DNA of 9,565 nt from CAZNVB01 sp964651495 (GTDB lineage Bacteria; Acidobacteriota; Aminicenantia; Aminicenantales; UBA8522). Shown one piece after another: positions 1 to 6,744 of the stretch. Every line of letters begins with the position of its first letter. The stretch's first letter is position 1. Below the pieces are notes generated by a model, which was given only the letters and a program-made list of their open reading frames with translations, was not told the origin of the DNA and did not search any database. The stretch covers positions 1 through 9,565 of the forward strand of contig CAZYWP010000123.1 of the NCBI GenBank assembly GCA_964651495.1, written 5' to 3'. The position numbers and the translations under genes were made by a program.

Positions 1-96
1 CTCAAGGGAGAGGAATTTATTTTTCTCTGAGCTCGCTCTCATTCATAAATAATGCAGGCTAAAGAAGTGCCCCGGCCGGTCCGATATCCTTTTCCC

Positions 97-126
97 CTAA
101 CATTTCGAGCCTGTTCCCGATATACT
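97..126 (+). promoter_or_regulatory. Possible promoter of the sigma factor operon
   Basis: The sequence shows CTAACA at 97-102 (4 of 6 matches to the -35 consensus), an 18-base spacer, and TATACT at 121-126 (5 of 6 matches to the -10 consensus). Transcription would start near 133, only a few bases before the ATG at 137. That fits the lack of a Shine-Dalgarno sequence upstream of that ATG. An ECF-type autoregulated promoter (AAC at 99-101, CGAT at 118-121) could be read in the same place, so the sigma factor that uses it is undecided. The remaining bases 1-96 show no gene that can be defended. Confidence 0.35.
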
Positions 127-136
127 CTTATGCGCA

Positions 137-694
137 ATGGATGAGAGGGAGAATCGTTTGGTCGAACTCGTGCTTAAAGGAAACAGAGAGGCTTTCGAGC
201 CCCTGGTCACCCCCTACCGTAAGATCCTCCTGAACATGGCCTACCGATTGAGCCGGAACTGGGAGGACGCCAGGGAGATCTCTCAGGAGACAATGTTCCG
301 GGCTTTCCGCTACCTCCGGACATTCGACCCGGAGCGGAGCTTCAAGAACTGGCTGCTCCAGATCATGATGAACGTCTGGCGGAGCTCCCAGCCGCGGCCG
401 CTCGAGCCGGAGAGCCTAGCGGAGCTCGCCGCCGCGGCTCCGCTCGGAAACCCGCCGGAAGACCGCCTCCGCAGCGAGACCCGCTCCCAGATCATGGCCT
501 GCCTGGACGGGTTGAGTCCGCGGGAGCGGGAGGTCTTTCTGCTGCGCGACATCGAAGAGATGAACGTCCAGGAGACGGCCCGGGCGCTGGGGATTTCCGC
601 CCTCTCGGTCCGGGTCCGCCTTTCCTCCGCCCGGAAAAAAATCCGGCTGAGGATCGAAAAAGAATTTCCCCACCTTCTGGAGGGCCGGAGATGA
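137..694 (+). CDS. ECF-type RNA polymerase sigma factor (sigma-70 family)
   Basis: This is a 185-residue alternative sigma factor that would direct core RNA polymerase to a dedicated set of promoters. Residues about 18-85 form the sigma-2 region, with the typical run DAREISQETMFRAFRYL followed by a conserved FDPERSFKNWLLQI segment that binds the -10 element and core enzyme. Residues about 118-172 form the sigma-4 helix-turn-helix, with LSPREREVFLLRDIE and the recognition part VQETARALGISALSVRVRL. There is no sigma-1.1 or sigma-3 domain, and the length is normal for ECF factors. The acidic, proline-rich linker at about 86-115 is as expected. The start at 137 has no Shine-Dalgarno sequence. The next upstream ATG (130) is out of frame and stops after four codons. 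The stop overlaps the next gene by ATGA, so both are translated together. The target regulon cannot be read from the sequence. Confidence 0.95.
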   Translation: MDERENRLVELVLKGNREAFEPLVTPYRKILLNMAYRLSRNWEDAREISQETMFRAFRYLRTFDPERSFKNWLLQIMMNVWRSSQPRPLEPESLAELAAAAPLGNPPEDRLRSETRSQIMACLDGLSPREREVFLLRDIEEMNVQETARALGISALSVRVRLSSARKKIRLRIEKEFPHLLEGRR

Positions 695-1092
695 GAAAAA
701 AAGGCAAACGCGGGGATTTAGGCGCTGCCCTGGCCCGCCTCCGGGCTGCGGCGCGCGAGGAAGAGCGGGATTGGCAAGACGCCGAGTGGCGGGCCCTGCT
801 CGATAAGGCCGCCTCGCAGAGGCCGGAGCCTCCGCTCGCGCTACCGGCCCCGAGCCCGAGGTTCGCCTGGAGGTATGCCACCCTGATCCTCTTCTTCATC
901 GGGCTAGCTGCCGTGTTCTTCTGGAATGTCAAGCCCAAACCATCCGGACCGCCCGTCTCTGAAAATGCCGCCTCTGCGCGGGACGAAAAAGGCGGATCCC
1001 AGGACGTGATCTCCCTGACCCTCGTCTCTCAGGAATCCGGACTGCGGGTCCATTGGTACTTCAACAAGGATTTTAACTGGAAGGAGGAATGA
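691..1092 (+). CDS. Single-pass membrane protein, candidate anti-sigma factor
   Basis: This 133-residue protein belongs to no family I recognise. Residues 1-57 are charged and probably cytoplasmic, rich in Arg, Ala and Glu. One hydrophobic segment lies at about 59-79 (AWRYATLILFFIGLAAVFFW). Residues 80-133 are probably periplasmic and end in a compact part with the motif GLRVHWYFNKDF. Its position directly after an ECF sigma gene, with a 4-base overlap (691-694), and its topology (short cytoplasmic part, one membrane helix, outer domain) match a membrane-bound anti-sigma factor. The zinc-finger signature HxxxCxxC of the common anti-sigma domain is absent; the protein has no cysteine at all. 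Its role as anti-sigma is therefore inference from context. GGAG immediately before the ATG may serve as ribosome binding site, though coupling to the upstream gene probably matters more. Confidence 0.8.
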   Translation: MRKKGKRGDLGAALARLRAAAREEERDWQDAEWRALLDKAASQRPEPPLALPAPSPRFAWRYATLILFFIGLAAVFFWNVKPKPSGPPVSENAASARDEKGGSQDVISLTLVSQESGLRVHWYFNKDFNWKEE

Positions 1093-1832
1093 TGAGCAAA
1101 AAATGGTTCGGCTGCGCGGCCCTGGCGGCCGTGCTGGTCACGACTTCCGGTTTTGGGATGGCCCAGGTCTCTCCGACGATGCAGGAATCCAGACCGAAGA
1201 TGCGGCAGGAAATCATCAAGCTCAAGTACATCGATAACAACGAAATCCTGAGCGTCCTCTACACCTTTCTCAGCCGCGAGGGCCGCATCAACCCCAACCC
1301 AGCCTCCGGGCTGATCACGGTCAGCGACTTTCCGGAGAATGTCGACAAAATTCTGTCCGTCGTGCGGGAATTCGATGTCAAGCCCGTCGATATTCTGTTC
1401 ACCATCCAGCTCGTCTTCGGGTCGGCCCTGGCCGAGCCGAAATCGGATGATGTCTTCAGGGACGACCCGGTGATTCGGGAGCTGAGAGGCCTGCTGAGCT
1501 ACAGGTCGTTCAGCCTTCTGGATACCTCCTTCATCAGGGCCATCGACCGGGAAAGCTCCGAAGTGACCATGGGAAAAAGCGCCGATCTCCGGCTCGAGCT
1601 CCGGCCGAAGTACATCAAAGAGGAAAGAGGAGACCTCATCCAGGTTGAGGCCCGGCTCAGCAAAAAAGAGGCGACGCTCAAGCCGGTTGACCCCGTCCAG
1701 TGGACCTGGACAAAAGTCCTGGAAAGTAATTTCAACCTGAAGCCCGGGGAGAAGACGGTGGTCGGCGTTTCCAAAATCGACGGTGGAGACAAAGGCCTCA
1801 TCCTGATCATCTCGGGGAAAATCGTCAATTGA
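1089..1832 (+). CDS. Exported protein with a secretin N1-type domain
   Basis: This is a 247-residue secreted protein. A signal peptide covers residues 1-25 (two Lys, then a hydrophobic stretch; likely cleavage after GMA, before QV). Residues about 39-98 read as a secretin N-domain fold of the type II/III secretion and type IV pilus secretin family: IIKLKYIDNNEILSVL, then a beta pair with NPASGLITVSD, then a helix ending VVREFDVKPVDI. The C-terminal half is beta-rich. Near the end, LKPGEKTVVGVSKIDGG resembles the secretin strand usually written as DGETVVIGG. The protein stops about there, so the remaining secretin pore strands appear to be missing. AAGGAGGA at 1081-1088 is only about one base from the ATG at 1089. 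The second ATG at 1092, with about 4 bases spacing, may be the true start. It overlaps the upstream gene by ATGA. Function unknown; it could be a periplasmic sensor or an outer-membrane partner of the sigma system. Confidence 0.85.
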   Translation: MMSKKWFGCAALAAVLVTTSGFGMAQVSPTMQESRPKMRQEIIKLKYIDNNEILSVLYTFLSREGRINPNPASGLITVSDFPENVDKILSVVREFDVKPVDILFTIQLVFGSALAEPKSDDVFRDDPVIRELRGLLSYRSFSLLDTSFIRAIDRESSEVTMGKSADLRLELRPKYIKEERGDLIQVEARLSKKEATLKPVDPVQWTWTKVLESNFNLKPGEKTVVGVSKIDGGDKGLILIISGKIVN

Positions 1833-1834
1833 TT

Positions 1835-1868
1835 CGGCCGAGGCCGTCCCTTCCTCAGGCCTCAGAGG
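1835..1868. other. Convergent intergenic region with weak inverted repeats
   Basis: The 43-base gap between two converging genes holds two small inverted repeats: CGGC-CGAG-GCCG at 1835-1846, and CCTC with GAGG at 1853-1856 and 1865-1868. Neither is followed by a T-run on either strand, so a classical intrinsic terminator is not shown. Either could be a weak two-way terminator or simply GC-rich chance pairing. Confidence 0.2.
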
Positions 1869-1875
1869 GCTCCGG

Positions 1876-3981
1876 CTAACTCAGGCTCTTCACTTTCCGT
1901 CGGACATCACGGTACTTGGGGTTCCAGCCTTTGATCTTCTGGAAGATCTCCAAGGCGCGCGTCCGATCGCCCTTGTTCTCCAGGAGCAGCGCCCGTTCAT
2001 ACTCGAGGGCAAAGTACTCGTCCGTCCCTTCCTTTACCCGCTTGCGGCTTTCCTCCAGCCACTTCAGCGCTTCATCCCAATCCCCTTTTTCCCGGTACGC
2101 CTTGCTGATGATGCTGTAGCACTCCATGGTTCGTCCGGAGTCCTCCGAGGCAAGAAGGAATTCCTCGACCGCCTCCTCAAAAAGCCCCTGCTCCAGGTAG
2201 GCCAGGCCGAGGTGGAAGCGGGTTTCGAAATCCTTAGCGTCGACCTTCCGCTTGACCTGGTCGCGAAAGTCCTTGACGATTTCCCCCAGATCTTTCTCCA
2301 GGATGGAGATGTCTCCCCGCATCTGCTGGGCGAAAATCCTCTGAAGCAGTCCGATCTCTTCCTCGATTTTATCGCTCAGCTCATAGTATCTCTTCTCCGG
2401 CGTCTCTTCGCTAGGAAGGGGCAGGATCTCGGTATCGGCGAAAATATCGGCCGAAGTCACCCTCTTCTCCGTGCTTCCCTCGTCCTGGATAAGGGAGAGG
2501 AAAGTCTTAGCCAGCTCCGGCGTCGCCTCGATTTTGGTCTCGATCTCCTGGACTTTGCCGACGCGGTTTCTGATCTCTTCGGGCTGGATTTTTGTCTTGA
2601 CCTGTTCCAGGGCGGAGATCTTCTCTTCGATCTTAGCCGAATGGGGAAAGCGGAGGCTCAAGTTCTCGAGGATCCGGCGGGCGTTGCGAATCAATCCCTG
2701 GCTAATGTAAAGGTCCGCCTTGGTCAGGAGGAAGTCGATATCCGCTTCCTCGGCCTCGGAGGCAGCCAGCATGTCGGCTTCGCCGGTTTTTTCATCGATG
2801 AACCCGAGTTCCTTGCGCAGGCTCCGGTATTCCCGGATCAGGTCTTCGTCCTTGGGGCGAAGTTCGAGAAGTTCCGTCAGGGCGACAAACATTTTTTCCG
2901 TCAGATGTTTCGCCCGCGCTTCCTCCAGAATCACCCTGTAGACCACCTCCAGCTGGTCCGGATCGTTCTTGGATTTGTAAATGCCCGCCAGTTTTTCCAG
3001 GGCCGGAAGATGAAGATGCTCGGCGCTCAGGACGATGCCGAGAAGACCGATCGCCTTGTCCTCCTTGCCCTTTTTAATCAGATTGGCGACGAGCGGGTTG
3101 AACAGTTCGAACGCCTTGGCCGGTCGGTCCTGGAGGGCATAGGCTTTCCCCAGCTTGATTCGCGCCCTGGTCTCGAGCGGATGCTCGGCTACGATCGTCG
3201 AGAAGATCTGTTCCGCTCGGTCCAGCTCCCGTTCCTCGAGATGGAGCGTCCCCAGGATGACCTGGAAATGGATATTCCCTTCATCCTTCCCGAGGATTTC
3301 ACTGACGACCTCAATGGCATATTTTCTCCGGTTGGTCTTCCGGAGGACCTCGACGAGGTTCGTCAGGGTCCTCTTGTCGTCCGCCTTAAGCCACTGTGCT
3401 TGCTCGATGATCTTCTCGGCTTCGACCGGCTCGTCCCTGCCCAGATAGACAGCGGCGGCATCGTTGAGCTGGGCGACGGCCTCCTCGACAAACCCCTCCT
3501 GACGGAAAAGGTCGGCCAGGCTGAGCTTAAAAGAGACATTGTCCCGGTCGAGCTTGATCAGCTTGTCATACAGGAAAATCAGCTCCTTGGTTCGCTTCTC
3601 CCGCCGCAGCTTCTGTTCCGCCCTCAGGTATTCTCTCTTGGCCTCGGCGATGAAGCCCTGTGAGCTGAAAAGATCAGCAATGCGGACGATGATGATCACG
3701 TTCTCCGGGTCGAGCTTGGTGACTTTCTTATAGATGGCCAGAGCCTGGCTGTGATACCCCTTCGACTCATAATGGCCGGCCGCCGTCTGGAAGGACTTGA
3801 TCGCTTCCTCGGTCCGCCCGAGCTGCGCATACAGGTCGCCGACGGTGTTGTTGAGGCCGATATCGTCCGGTTCGGCGGTTAGGAGCTTTCTATACTCGGC
3901 GATGGCCTCCTCCATCCGGCCAGCCTTGACCTGCCGTTCGGCGAGATCGATAATCCGCGCCTTGTCGATTTTCTCGTTCAT
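1876..3981 (-). CDS. Large soluble TPR (tetratricopeptide repeat) protein
   Basis: This 701-residue protein has no signal peptide or membrane segment, so it should act in the cytoplasm as a scaffold for protein partners. Tandem helix pairs of the TPR type fill residues about 10-390. Clear units include GRMEEAIAEYRKLLTAEPDD (21-40), GRTEEAIKSF (55-64), and QALAIYKKVTKLDPEN (79-94). Residues 395-455 hold a further helical unit (DFLLTKADLYISQGLIRNA). Residues about 455-580 are charged, with coiled-coil character and no repeats. Residues about 583-701 form a second TPR block with FHLGLAYLEQGLFEEAVEEF, then AYREKGDWDEALKWLE, and an end with GDRTRALEIF and PKYRDV. This C-terminal block resembles a module common in TPR proteins of Myxococcota and Desulfobacterota-type bacteria. 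The ATG overlaps the rnhB stop (ATGA, 3978-3981), so it is the last gene of the ribosomal operon. The specific role is unknown. Confidence 0.93.
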   Translation of the reverse strand: MNEKIDKARIIDLAERQVKAGRMEEAIAEYRKLLTAEPDDIGLNNTVGDLYAQLGRTEEAIKSFQTAAGHYESKGYHSQALAIYKKVTKLDPENVIIIVRIADLFSSQGFIAEAKREYLRAEQKLRREKRTKELIFLYDKLIKLDRDNVSFKLSLADLFRQEGFVEEAVAQLNDAAAVYLGRDEPVEAEKIIEQAQWLKADDKRTLTNLVEVLRKTNRRKYAIEVVSEILGKDEGNIHFQVILGTLHLEERELDRAEQIFSTIVAEHPLETRARIKLGKAYALQDRPAKAFELFNPLVANLIKKGKEDKAIGLLGIVLSAEHLHLPALEKLAGIYKSKNDPDQLEVVYRVILEEARAKHLTEKMFVALTELLELRPKDEDLIREYRSLRKELGFIDEKTGEADMLAASEAEEADIDFLLTKADLYISQGLIRNARRILENLSLRFPHSAKIEEKISALEQVKTKIQPEEIRNRVGKVQEIETKIEATPELAKTFLSLIQDEGSTEKRVTSADIFADTEILPLPSEETPEKRYYELSDKIEEEIGLLQRIFAQQMRGDISILEKDLGEIVKDFRDQVKRKVDAKDFETRFHLGLAYLEQGLFEEAVEEFLLASEDSGRTMECYSIISKAYREKGDWDEALKWLEESRKRVKEGTDEYFALEYERALLLENKGDRTRALEIFQKIKGWNPKYRDVRRKVKSLS

Positions 3982-4613
3982 CCTGCTTCGACTTTTCCCC
4001 TAAGGTTGAAGGTCAGGCGATGCAGGGGCGTCGGTCCCCGCTCCCTCAGAGCCCTGTAATGCTCCCTGGTCCCGTACCCCTTGTTTTTAGCCAAATAGTA
4101 GCCGCCGAACGCCCCTTCCAACAGGACGATCATCTCGTCCCGGACGACTTTGGCTACGATGGACGCCGCGGCAATAGAAAGGGATTTGCGGTCGCCCCCG
4201 GAAATGCCGAGCTGCGGGCAAGCGAACCCCTCTTTTCTCGACTTGAACCCGTCGATGAGCAGGAAATCGGGTTTCAGAGAAAGATTGTCCACGGCTCTTT
4301 TCATGGCCTCGAGCGACGCCCAATAAATATTTTTCTGATCGACCTCCCGGCTGGTGGCCACTCCGACGCCGACGGCCTCGGCAGCGGACGCAATCCGGCC
4401 GGCCAGGTCCTTCCGCTTCGCCGGGGACAGCAGCTTGGAATCGTTGACCTCCTTCAGCCATCCCTCCACCGGTGCGCCGATCCAGCAGCCGGGCAGGATG
4501 ACTGCCGCGGCGACGACAGGACCGAAGAGCGCCCCCCGCCCTGCCTCATCGACGCCGGCGATGCGCGAGCAGCCACGCTCCAGGATCTGCCGCTCGACCT
4601 CGAAACTGGCCAA
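3978..4613 (-). CDS. rnhB: Ribonuclease HII
   Basis: This enzyme cuts the RNA strand of RNA-DNA hybrids and removes single ribonucleotides built into DNA; it works in the cytoplasm with Mg or Mn. The protein is 211 residues, normal for type 2 RNase H. The metal-binding carboxylates are all visible: Asp22 and Glu23 in GVDEAGRG, Asp121 in LLIDGF, and Asp159 in KVVRDEM. The family motif NDSKLLSPAKR is at 57-67, and the C-terminal GYGTREHYRAL with GPTPLHRLTF is at 179-202. The start is a TTG at 4613. The rplS stop TAA lies in the same frame only 9 bases upstream, so no earlier start is possible, and no ATG follows before the catalytic core. The Shine-Dalgarno sequence is weak (CTGGGAAA), which suggests coupling to rplS translation. 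The position after rplS matches the order seen in many bacteria. Confidence 0.97.
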   Translation of the reverse strand: MASFEVERQILERGCSRIAGVDEAGRGALFGPVVAAAVILPGCWIGAPVEGWLKEVNDSKLLSPAKRKDLAGRIASAAEAVGVGVATSREVDQKNIYWASLEAMKRAVDNLSLKPDFLLIDGFKSRKEGFACPQLGISGGDRKSLSIAAASIVAKVVRDEMIVLLEGAFGGYYLAKNKGYGTREHYRALRERGPTPLHRLTFNLRGKVEAG

Positions 4614-4622
4614 TTTCCCAGG

Positions 4623-4964
4623 TTATCTGACTTCTTTGAGCTTGGCCGCTTTGCCCTTGAGGTCGCGCAGGTAGTAGAGTTTGGCTCTTCTCACTTTTCC
4701 TTTCTTGACCACCTCGACGGTCTTAACGGACTTGGCGTGGAGAGGGAAGATCCTTTCCACCCCGACGCCGAAGGATATCTTCCGAACCGTGAATGTCTCG
4801 CCCAGACTTCTCCCCCGTTTGGCAATGACATCGCCTTTAAAGACCTGGATGCGCTCTTTATCCCCCTCTTTGATGATCACGTGGACCTTGACCGTGTCTC
4901 CGACGTCGAATGGAGCAAGGTCCGTTTTGCGGTCCTTTTCCTCTGATAAATCAAGCAGGTTCAT
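4623..4964 (-). CDS. rplS: Large-subunit ribosomal protein L19
   Basis: L19 sits at the interface of the 50S and 30S subunits and contributes to an intersubunit bridge. The protein is 113 residues, the usual size. Recognisable parts are FDVGDTVKVHVIIKEGDKER (19-38), VFKGDVIAKRG, and the conserved FGVGVERIFPLHAKSVKTVE. The C-terminal VRRAKLYYLRDLKGKAAKLK is typical of the family. The frame is open further upstream to 5102, but that extension is only trmD read in another frame. The ATG at 4964 follows AGAAAGGA at a proper distance and begins exactly where family members do. Its first 14 bases overlap the end of trmD, so the two are probably translationally coupled. It shares the operon with rpsP, as in many bacteria. 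Confidence 0.97.
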   Translation of the reverse strand: MNLLDLSEEKDRKTDLAPFDVGDTVKVHVIIKEGDKERIQVFKGDVIAKRGRSLGETFTVRKISFGVGVERIFPLHAKSVKTVEVVKKGKVRRAKLYYLRDLKGKAAKLKEVR

Positions 4965-5697
4965 CGTTTTTTCCTTTCTGTTGTATTGACTCCAGGAGTT
5001 TTTGATCCTCGGGCGAAAGTCTCTTTTTCCGCAGAAGGTCCGGCCGCAGAGCGGACGTCTTCTCCAGCGCCTTCTTCCGGCGCCAGAGATCAATTTTAGC
5101 ATGATCGCCTGAGAAAAGCACCTGCGGCACTTTCATTCCTCGGAAATCCCTCGGACGGGTGTAGTGGGGGAAATCCAGCAGGCCGTCGAAAAACGAGTCC
5201 TGCCGCACCGATTCATCCTTGCCGACAACTCCCGGAATGAACCTGGAGACGGCGTCGACAATCACCCAGGCGGCCGGCTCGCCCCCGCTCAGGACATAAT
5301 CGCCGATGGAGATCTCTCCGTCGGCCAAGTGGAGGCTGACCCTCTCATCTACGCCCTCGTAGCGGCCGCAGATCAGGATGACCTGATTAACCCGGGAGAT
5401 TTCCCCGGCCAGGCGCGAATCGAACCTCCTGCCCTGAGGGGAAAGGAGGAAGGCGCGGCTCCGGGCGTCCAGCCTGACCGCCTCGACAGCTTCGAACAGC
5501 GGCCCGGACATGAAGACCATGCCTTCCCCGCCGCCGAAGGGGCGGTCGTCCACCTGTCTGTGCTTGTCACGGGCGTAATCGCGAAGGTTATGGACCCGGA
5601 CCTCCAGCAGCCCCCTCTCGATCGCCTTTTTGCCGATCCCCCCCGAGAACGCGCCGGCGAACATCTCGGGAAAGATGGTGATGATATCAAATCTCAT
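4951..5697 (-). CDS. trmD: tRNA (guanine-N1)-methyltransferase TrmD
   Basis: TrmD uses S-adenosylmethionine to methylate N1 of G37, next to the anticodon, which prevents +1 frameshifting at proline and similar codons; it is generally essential. The protein is 248 residues, as usual. It shows the SPOUT trefoil-knot signatures: LSPQGRRF (85-92), LICGRYEGVDERV (108-120) and GEISIGDYVLSGGEPAA (127-143). The interdomain part holds RFIPGVVG and DSFFDGLLDFPHYTRP (167-182). Asp171 there matches the catalytic aspartate of the family (Asp169 in the Haemophilus enzyme, from memory). DDRPFGGGEGMVF (50-62) is the conserved N-terminal substrate motif. The ATG at 5697 starts with the standard MRFDIITIFPEMF. 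It overlaps rimM by 11 bases and rplS by 14, with only a weak Shine-Dalgarno sequence, so coupling is likely. Confidence 0.98.
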   Translation of the reverse strand: MRFDIITIFPEMFAGAFSGGIGKKAIERGLLEVRVHNLRDYARDKHRQVDDRPFGGGEGMVFMSGPLFEAVEAVRLDARSRAFLLSPQGRRFDSRLAGEISRVNQVILICGRYEGVDERVSLHLADGEISIGDYVLSGGEPAAWVIVDAVSRFIPGVVGKDESVRQDSFFDGLLDFPHYTRPRDFRGMKVPQVLFSGDHAKIDLWRRKKALEKTSALRPDLLRKKRLSPEDQKLLESIQQKGKNDEPA

Positions 5698-6196
5698 TCA
5701 AGTCCAATAGCCCGGCGGGCGGGTTGATCCGGATCTCCCTCCTTGCCACGTCGATACCCGGGCAAATAGACTTATGGAAAGGGATAAGCACTTCCTTCCC
5801 TCCTCTCTCTACGACAAGGGAATCGGCCTCCCCGGCGGAAAGCACATCCACGACCGGACCGATCCTCTCTCCCTCCAGGGTCAGGACCAGACAGCCGATC
5901 AACTGGAAAATATAGTAGTGGCCCTCCTCCGCCGGCCTCAACATATCTTCTGGGACGAACACATCCAACCCGACAAGATGATCGGCCGAGGCCAGCGAAT
6001 CTACGCCCGCCAGCTTGACGTGGTGAGCTTTTCCCCGGGGAAGCAAAGACTCAACCCGGAATTCCCTGGCCTCCCCCTCTTTGCCTATGGACAGCCTGTC
6101 CAATCCGGAAAACTCTATGGCCGAGTTTTGGTAGAATCGAAGCCTGAGTTCTCCGTTCTTTCCCTGACTTCTTAAGACCTTGCCAACGTTTATCAA
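5687..6196 (-). CDS. rimM: 16S rRNA processing / 30S maturation factor RimM
   Basis: RimM binds ribosomal protein S19 and helps fold the 3' head domain of 16S rRNA during 30S assembly. The protein is 169 residues, normal for the family. The N-terminal RimM domain starts with VGKVLRSQGKNGELRL (4-19) and runs to about residue 83. The PRC-barrel domain follows, with EEGHYYIFQLIGCLV (90-104) and the end motif VLIPFHKSICPGIDV plus INPPAGLLDL. The start is a TTG at 6196 that directly abuts the khpA TAG stop. AAAGGA within the end of khpA is at a suitable distance. No ATG lies nearby, and the family start falls exactly here. Translation is therefore probably re-initiated after khpA. Confidence 0.96.
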   Translation of the reverse strand: MINVGKVLRSQGKNGELRLRFYQNSAIEFSGLDRLSIGKEGEAREFRVESLLPRGKAHHVKLAGVDSLASADHLVGLDVFVPEDMLRPAEEGHYYIFQLIGCLVLTLEGERIGPVVDVLSAGEADSLVVERGGKEVLIPFHKSICPGIDVARREIRINPPAGLLDLNEI

Positions 6197-6433
6197 CTAT
6201 CCTTTTTCGATGATCTCGAGGTTGAATCTCCTCTTGAGCTTCATTCCGGCAGCACCGAGGATGATTCGAATGGCCCGCGCCGTCCTTCCCTGCTTGCCGA
6301 TCACCTTTCCCAGATCTTCGGGAGCGACCTTGAGTTCCAGGATCGTGGTCTGTTCCCCCTCCAGCTGGGAAACCATGACCTTTTCCGGGCTGTCGACTAG
6401 AGCTTTGGCGATCAATTCTACGAGTTCCTTCAC
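6197..6433 (-). CDS. khpA: KH-domain RNA-binding protein KhpA
   Basis: This 78-residue protein is the short KH-domain protein found between rpsP and rimM in many bacteria (older name YlqC). In Streptococcus it pairs with KhpB (Jag/EloR) and affects cell division and elongation; in other species it binds many RNAs. The KH signature GxxG is VIGKQGRTARAIR, with GKQG at residues 46-49, set between two helices as the fold requires. The start is GTG at 6433, preceded by a perfect AAGGAGGT four bases upstream. This is the strongest ribosome binding site in the operon, so the protein may be made at a high level despite the non-ATG start. The gap to rpsP is 17 bases. Confidence 0.95.
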   Translation of the reverse strand: MKELVELIAKALVDSPEKVMVSQLEGEQTTILELKVAPEDLGKVIGKQGRTARAIRIILGAAGMKLKRRFNLEIIEKG

Positions 6434-6450
6434 GGTGACCTCCTTAAAGT

Positions 6451-6711
6451 TTAGGATGCGTTAGGAATGATTTCTGACTTGGACGCCTTATCTAAAAGAG
6501 ATTGGACCGTTTGCGATGCTCGAGCTCCCTTGGCCAGCCACGATTTGGCCTTATCGAGGTCGATCTGGACCTCCGCAGGATCATGAAGCGGGTTGTAGGT
6601 GCCGATTAAGTCCTTGGCCTTGCCCTGCCGGGGATACCGTGAATCCATCACGACAATCCGATAGAACGGCTTCTTTTTTGAGCCGAAGCGCATCAATCGC
6701 ATGCTTAACAT
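6451..6711 (-). CDS. rpsP: Small-subunit ribosomal protein S16
   Basis: S16 binds 16S rRNA early and stabilises the 5' and central domains of the 30S subunit. The protein is 86 residues, within the family's usual range. The N-terminus MRLMRFGSKKKPFYRIVVMD and the following SRYPRQGKAKDLIGTYNPLH are unmistakable for S16, as is the later ALxDxAKxWLxxGAxPSxTV-like part, here LDKAKSWLAKGARASQTVQ. The ATG at 6711 gives a start MLSMRLMRFG, close to family starts; a second ATG at 6702 would remove three residues and cannot be excluded. A GAGG lies about 17 bases upstream, so the ribosome binding site is weak or distant. It is the first gene of the operon, about 27 bases after the predicted transcription start. 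Confidence 0.97.
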   Translation of the reverse strand: MLSMRLMRFGSKKKPFYRIVVMDSRYPRQGKAKDLIGTYNPLHDPAEVQIDLDKAKSWLAKGARASQTVQSLLDKASKSEIIPNAS

Positions 6712-6744
6712 CTTTGAACCACTATCCTCGTAAAATGATTACAG

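Noticed and set aside
1..42. Possible partial genes at the left edge (a - strand frame from an ATG at 42, or the tail of a + strand gene)
   Set aside because: Only about 9-20 codons are visible in any frame, with no motif or ribosome binding site, so no gene can be supported.
2212..3663. 483-codon open frame on the + strand inside the TPR gene
   Set aside because: It is exactly antisense to a protein with clear TPR repeats, has no recognisable motif or ribosome binding site, and such frames are common opposite GC-rich genes.
4020..4946. 308-codon open frame on the + strand over rnhB and rplS
   Set aside because: Both antisense genes are unmistakable, and the frame has no motif; it reflects GC bias at third codon positions.
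4965..5102. Upstream extension of the L19 frame by 46 codons
   Set aside because: The extension lies inside trmD, is Arg-rich shadow sequence, and L19 family members start at the ATG at 4964, which has its own ribosome binding site.
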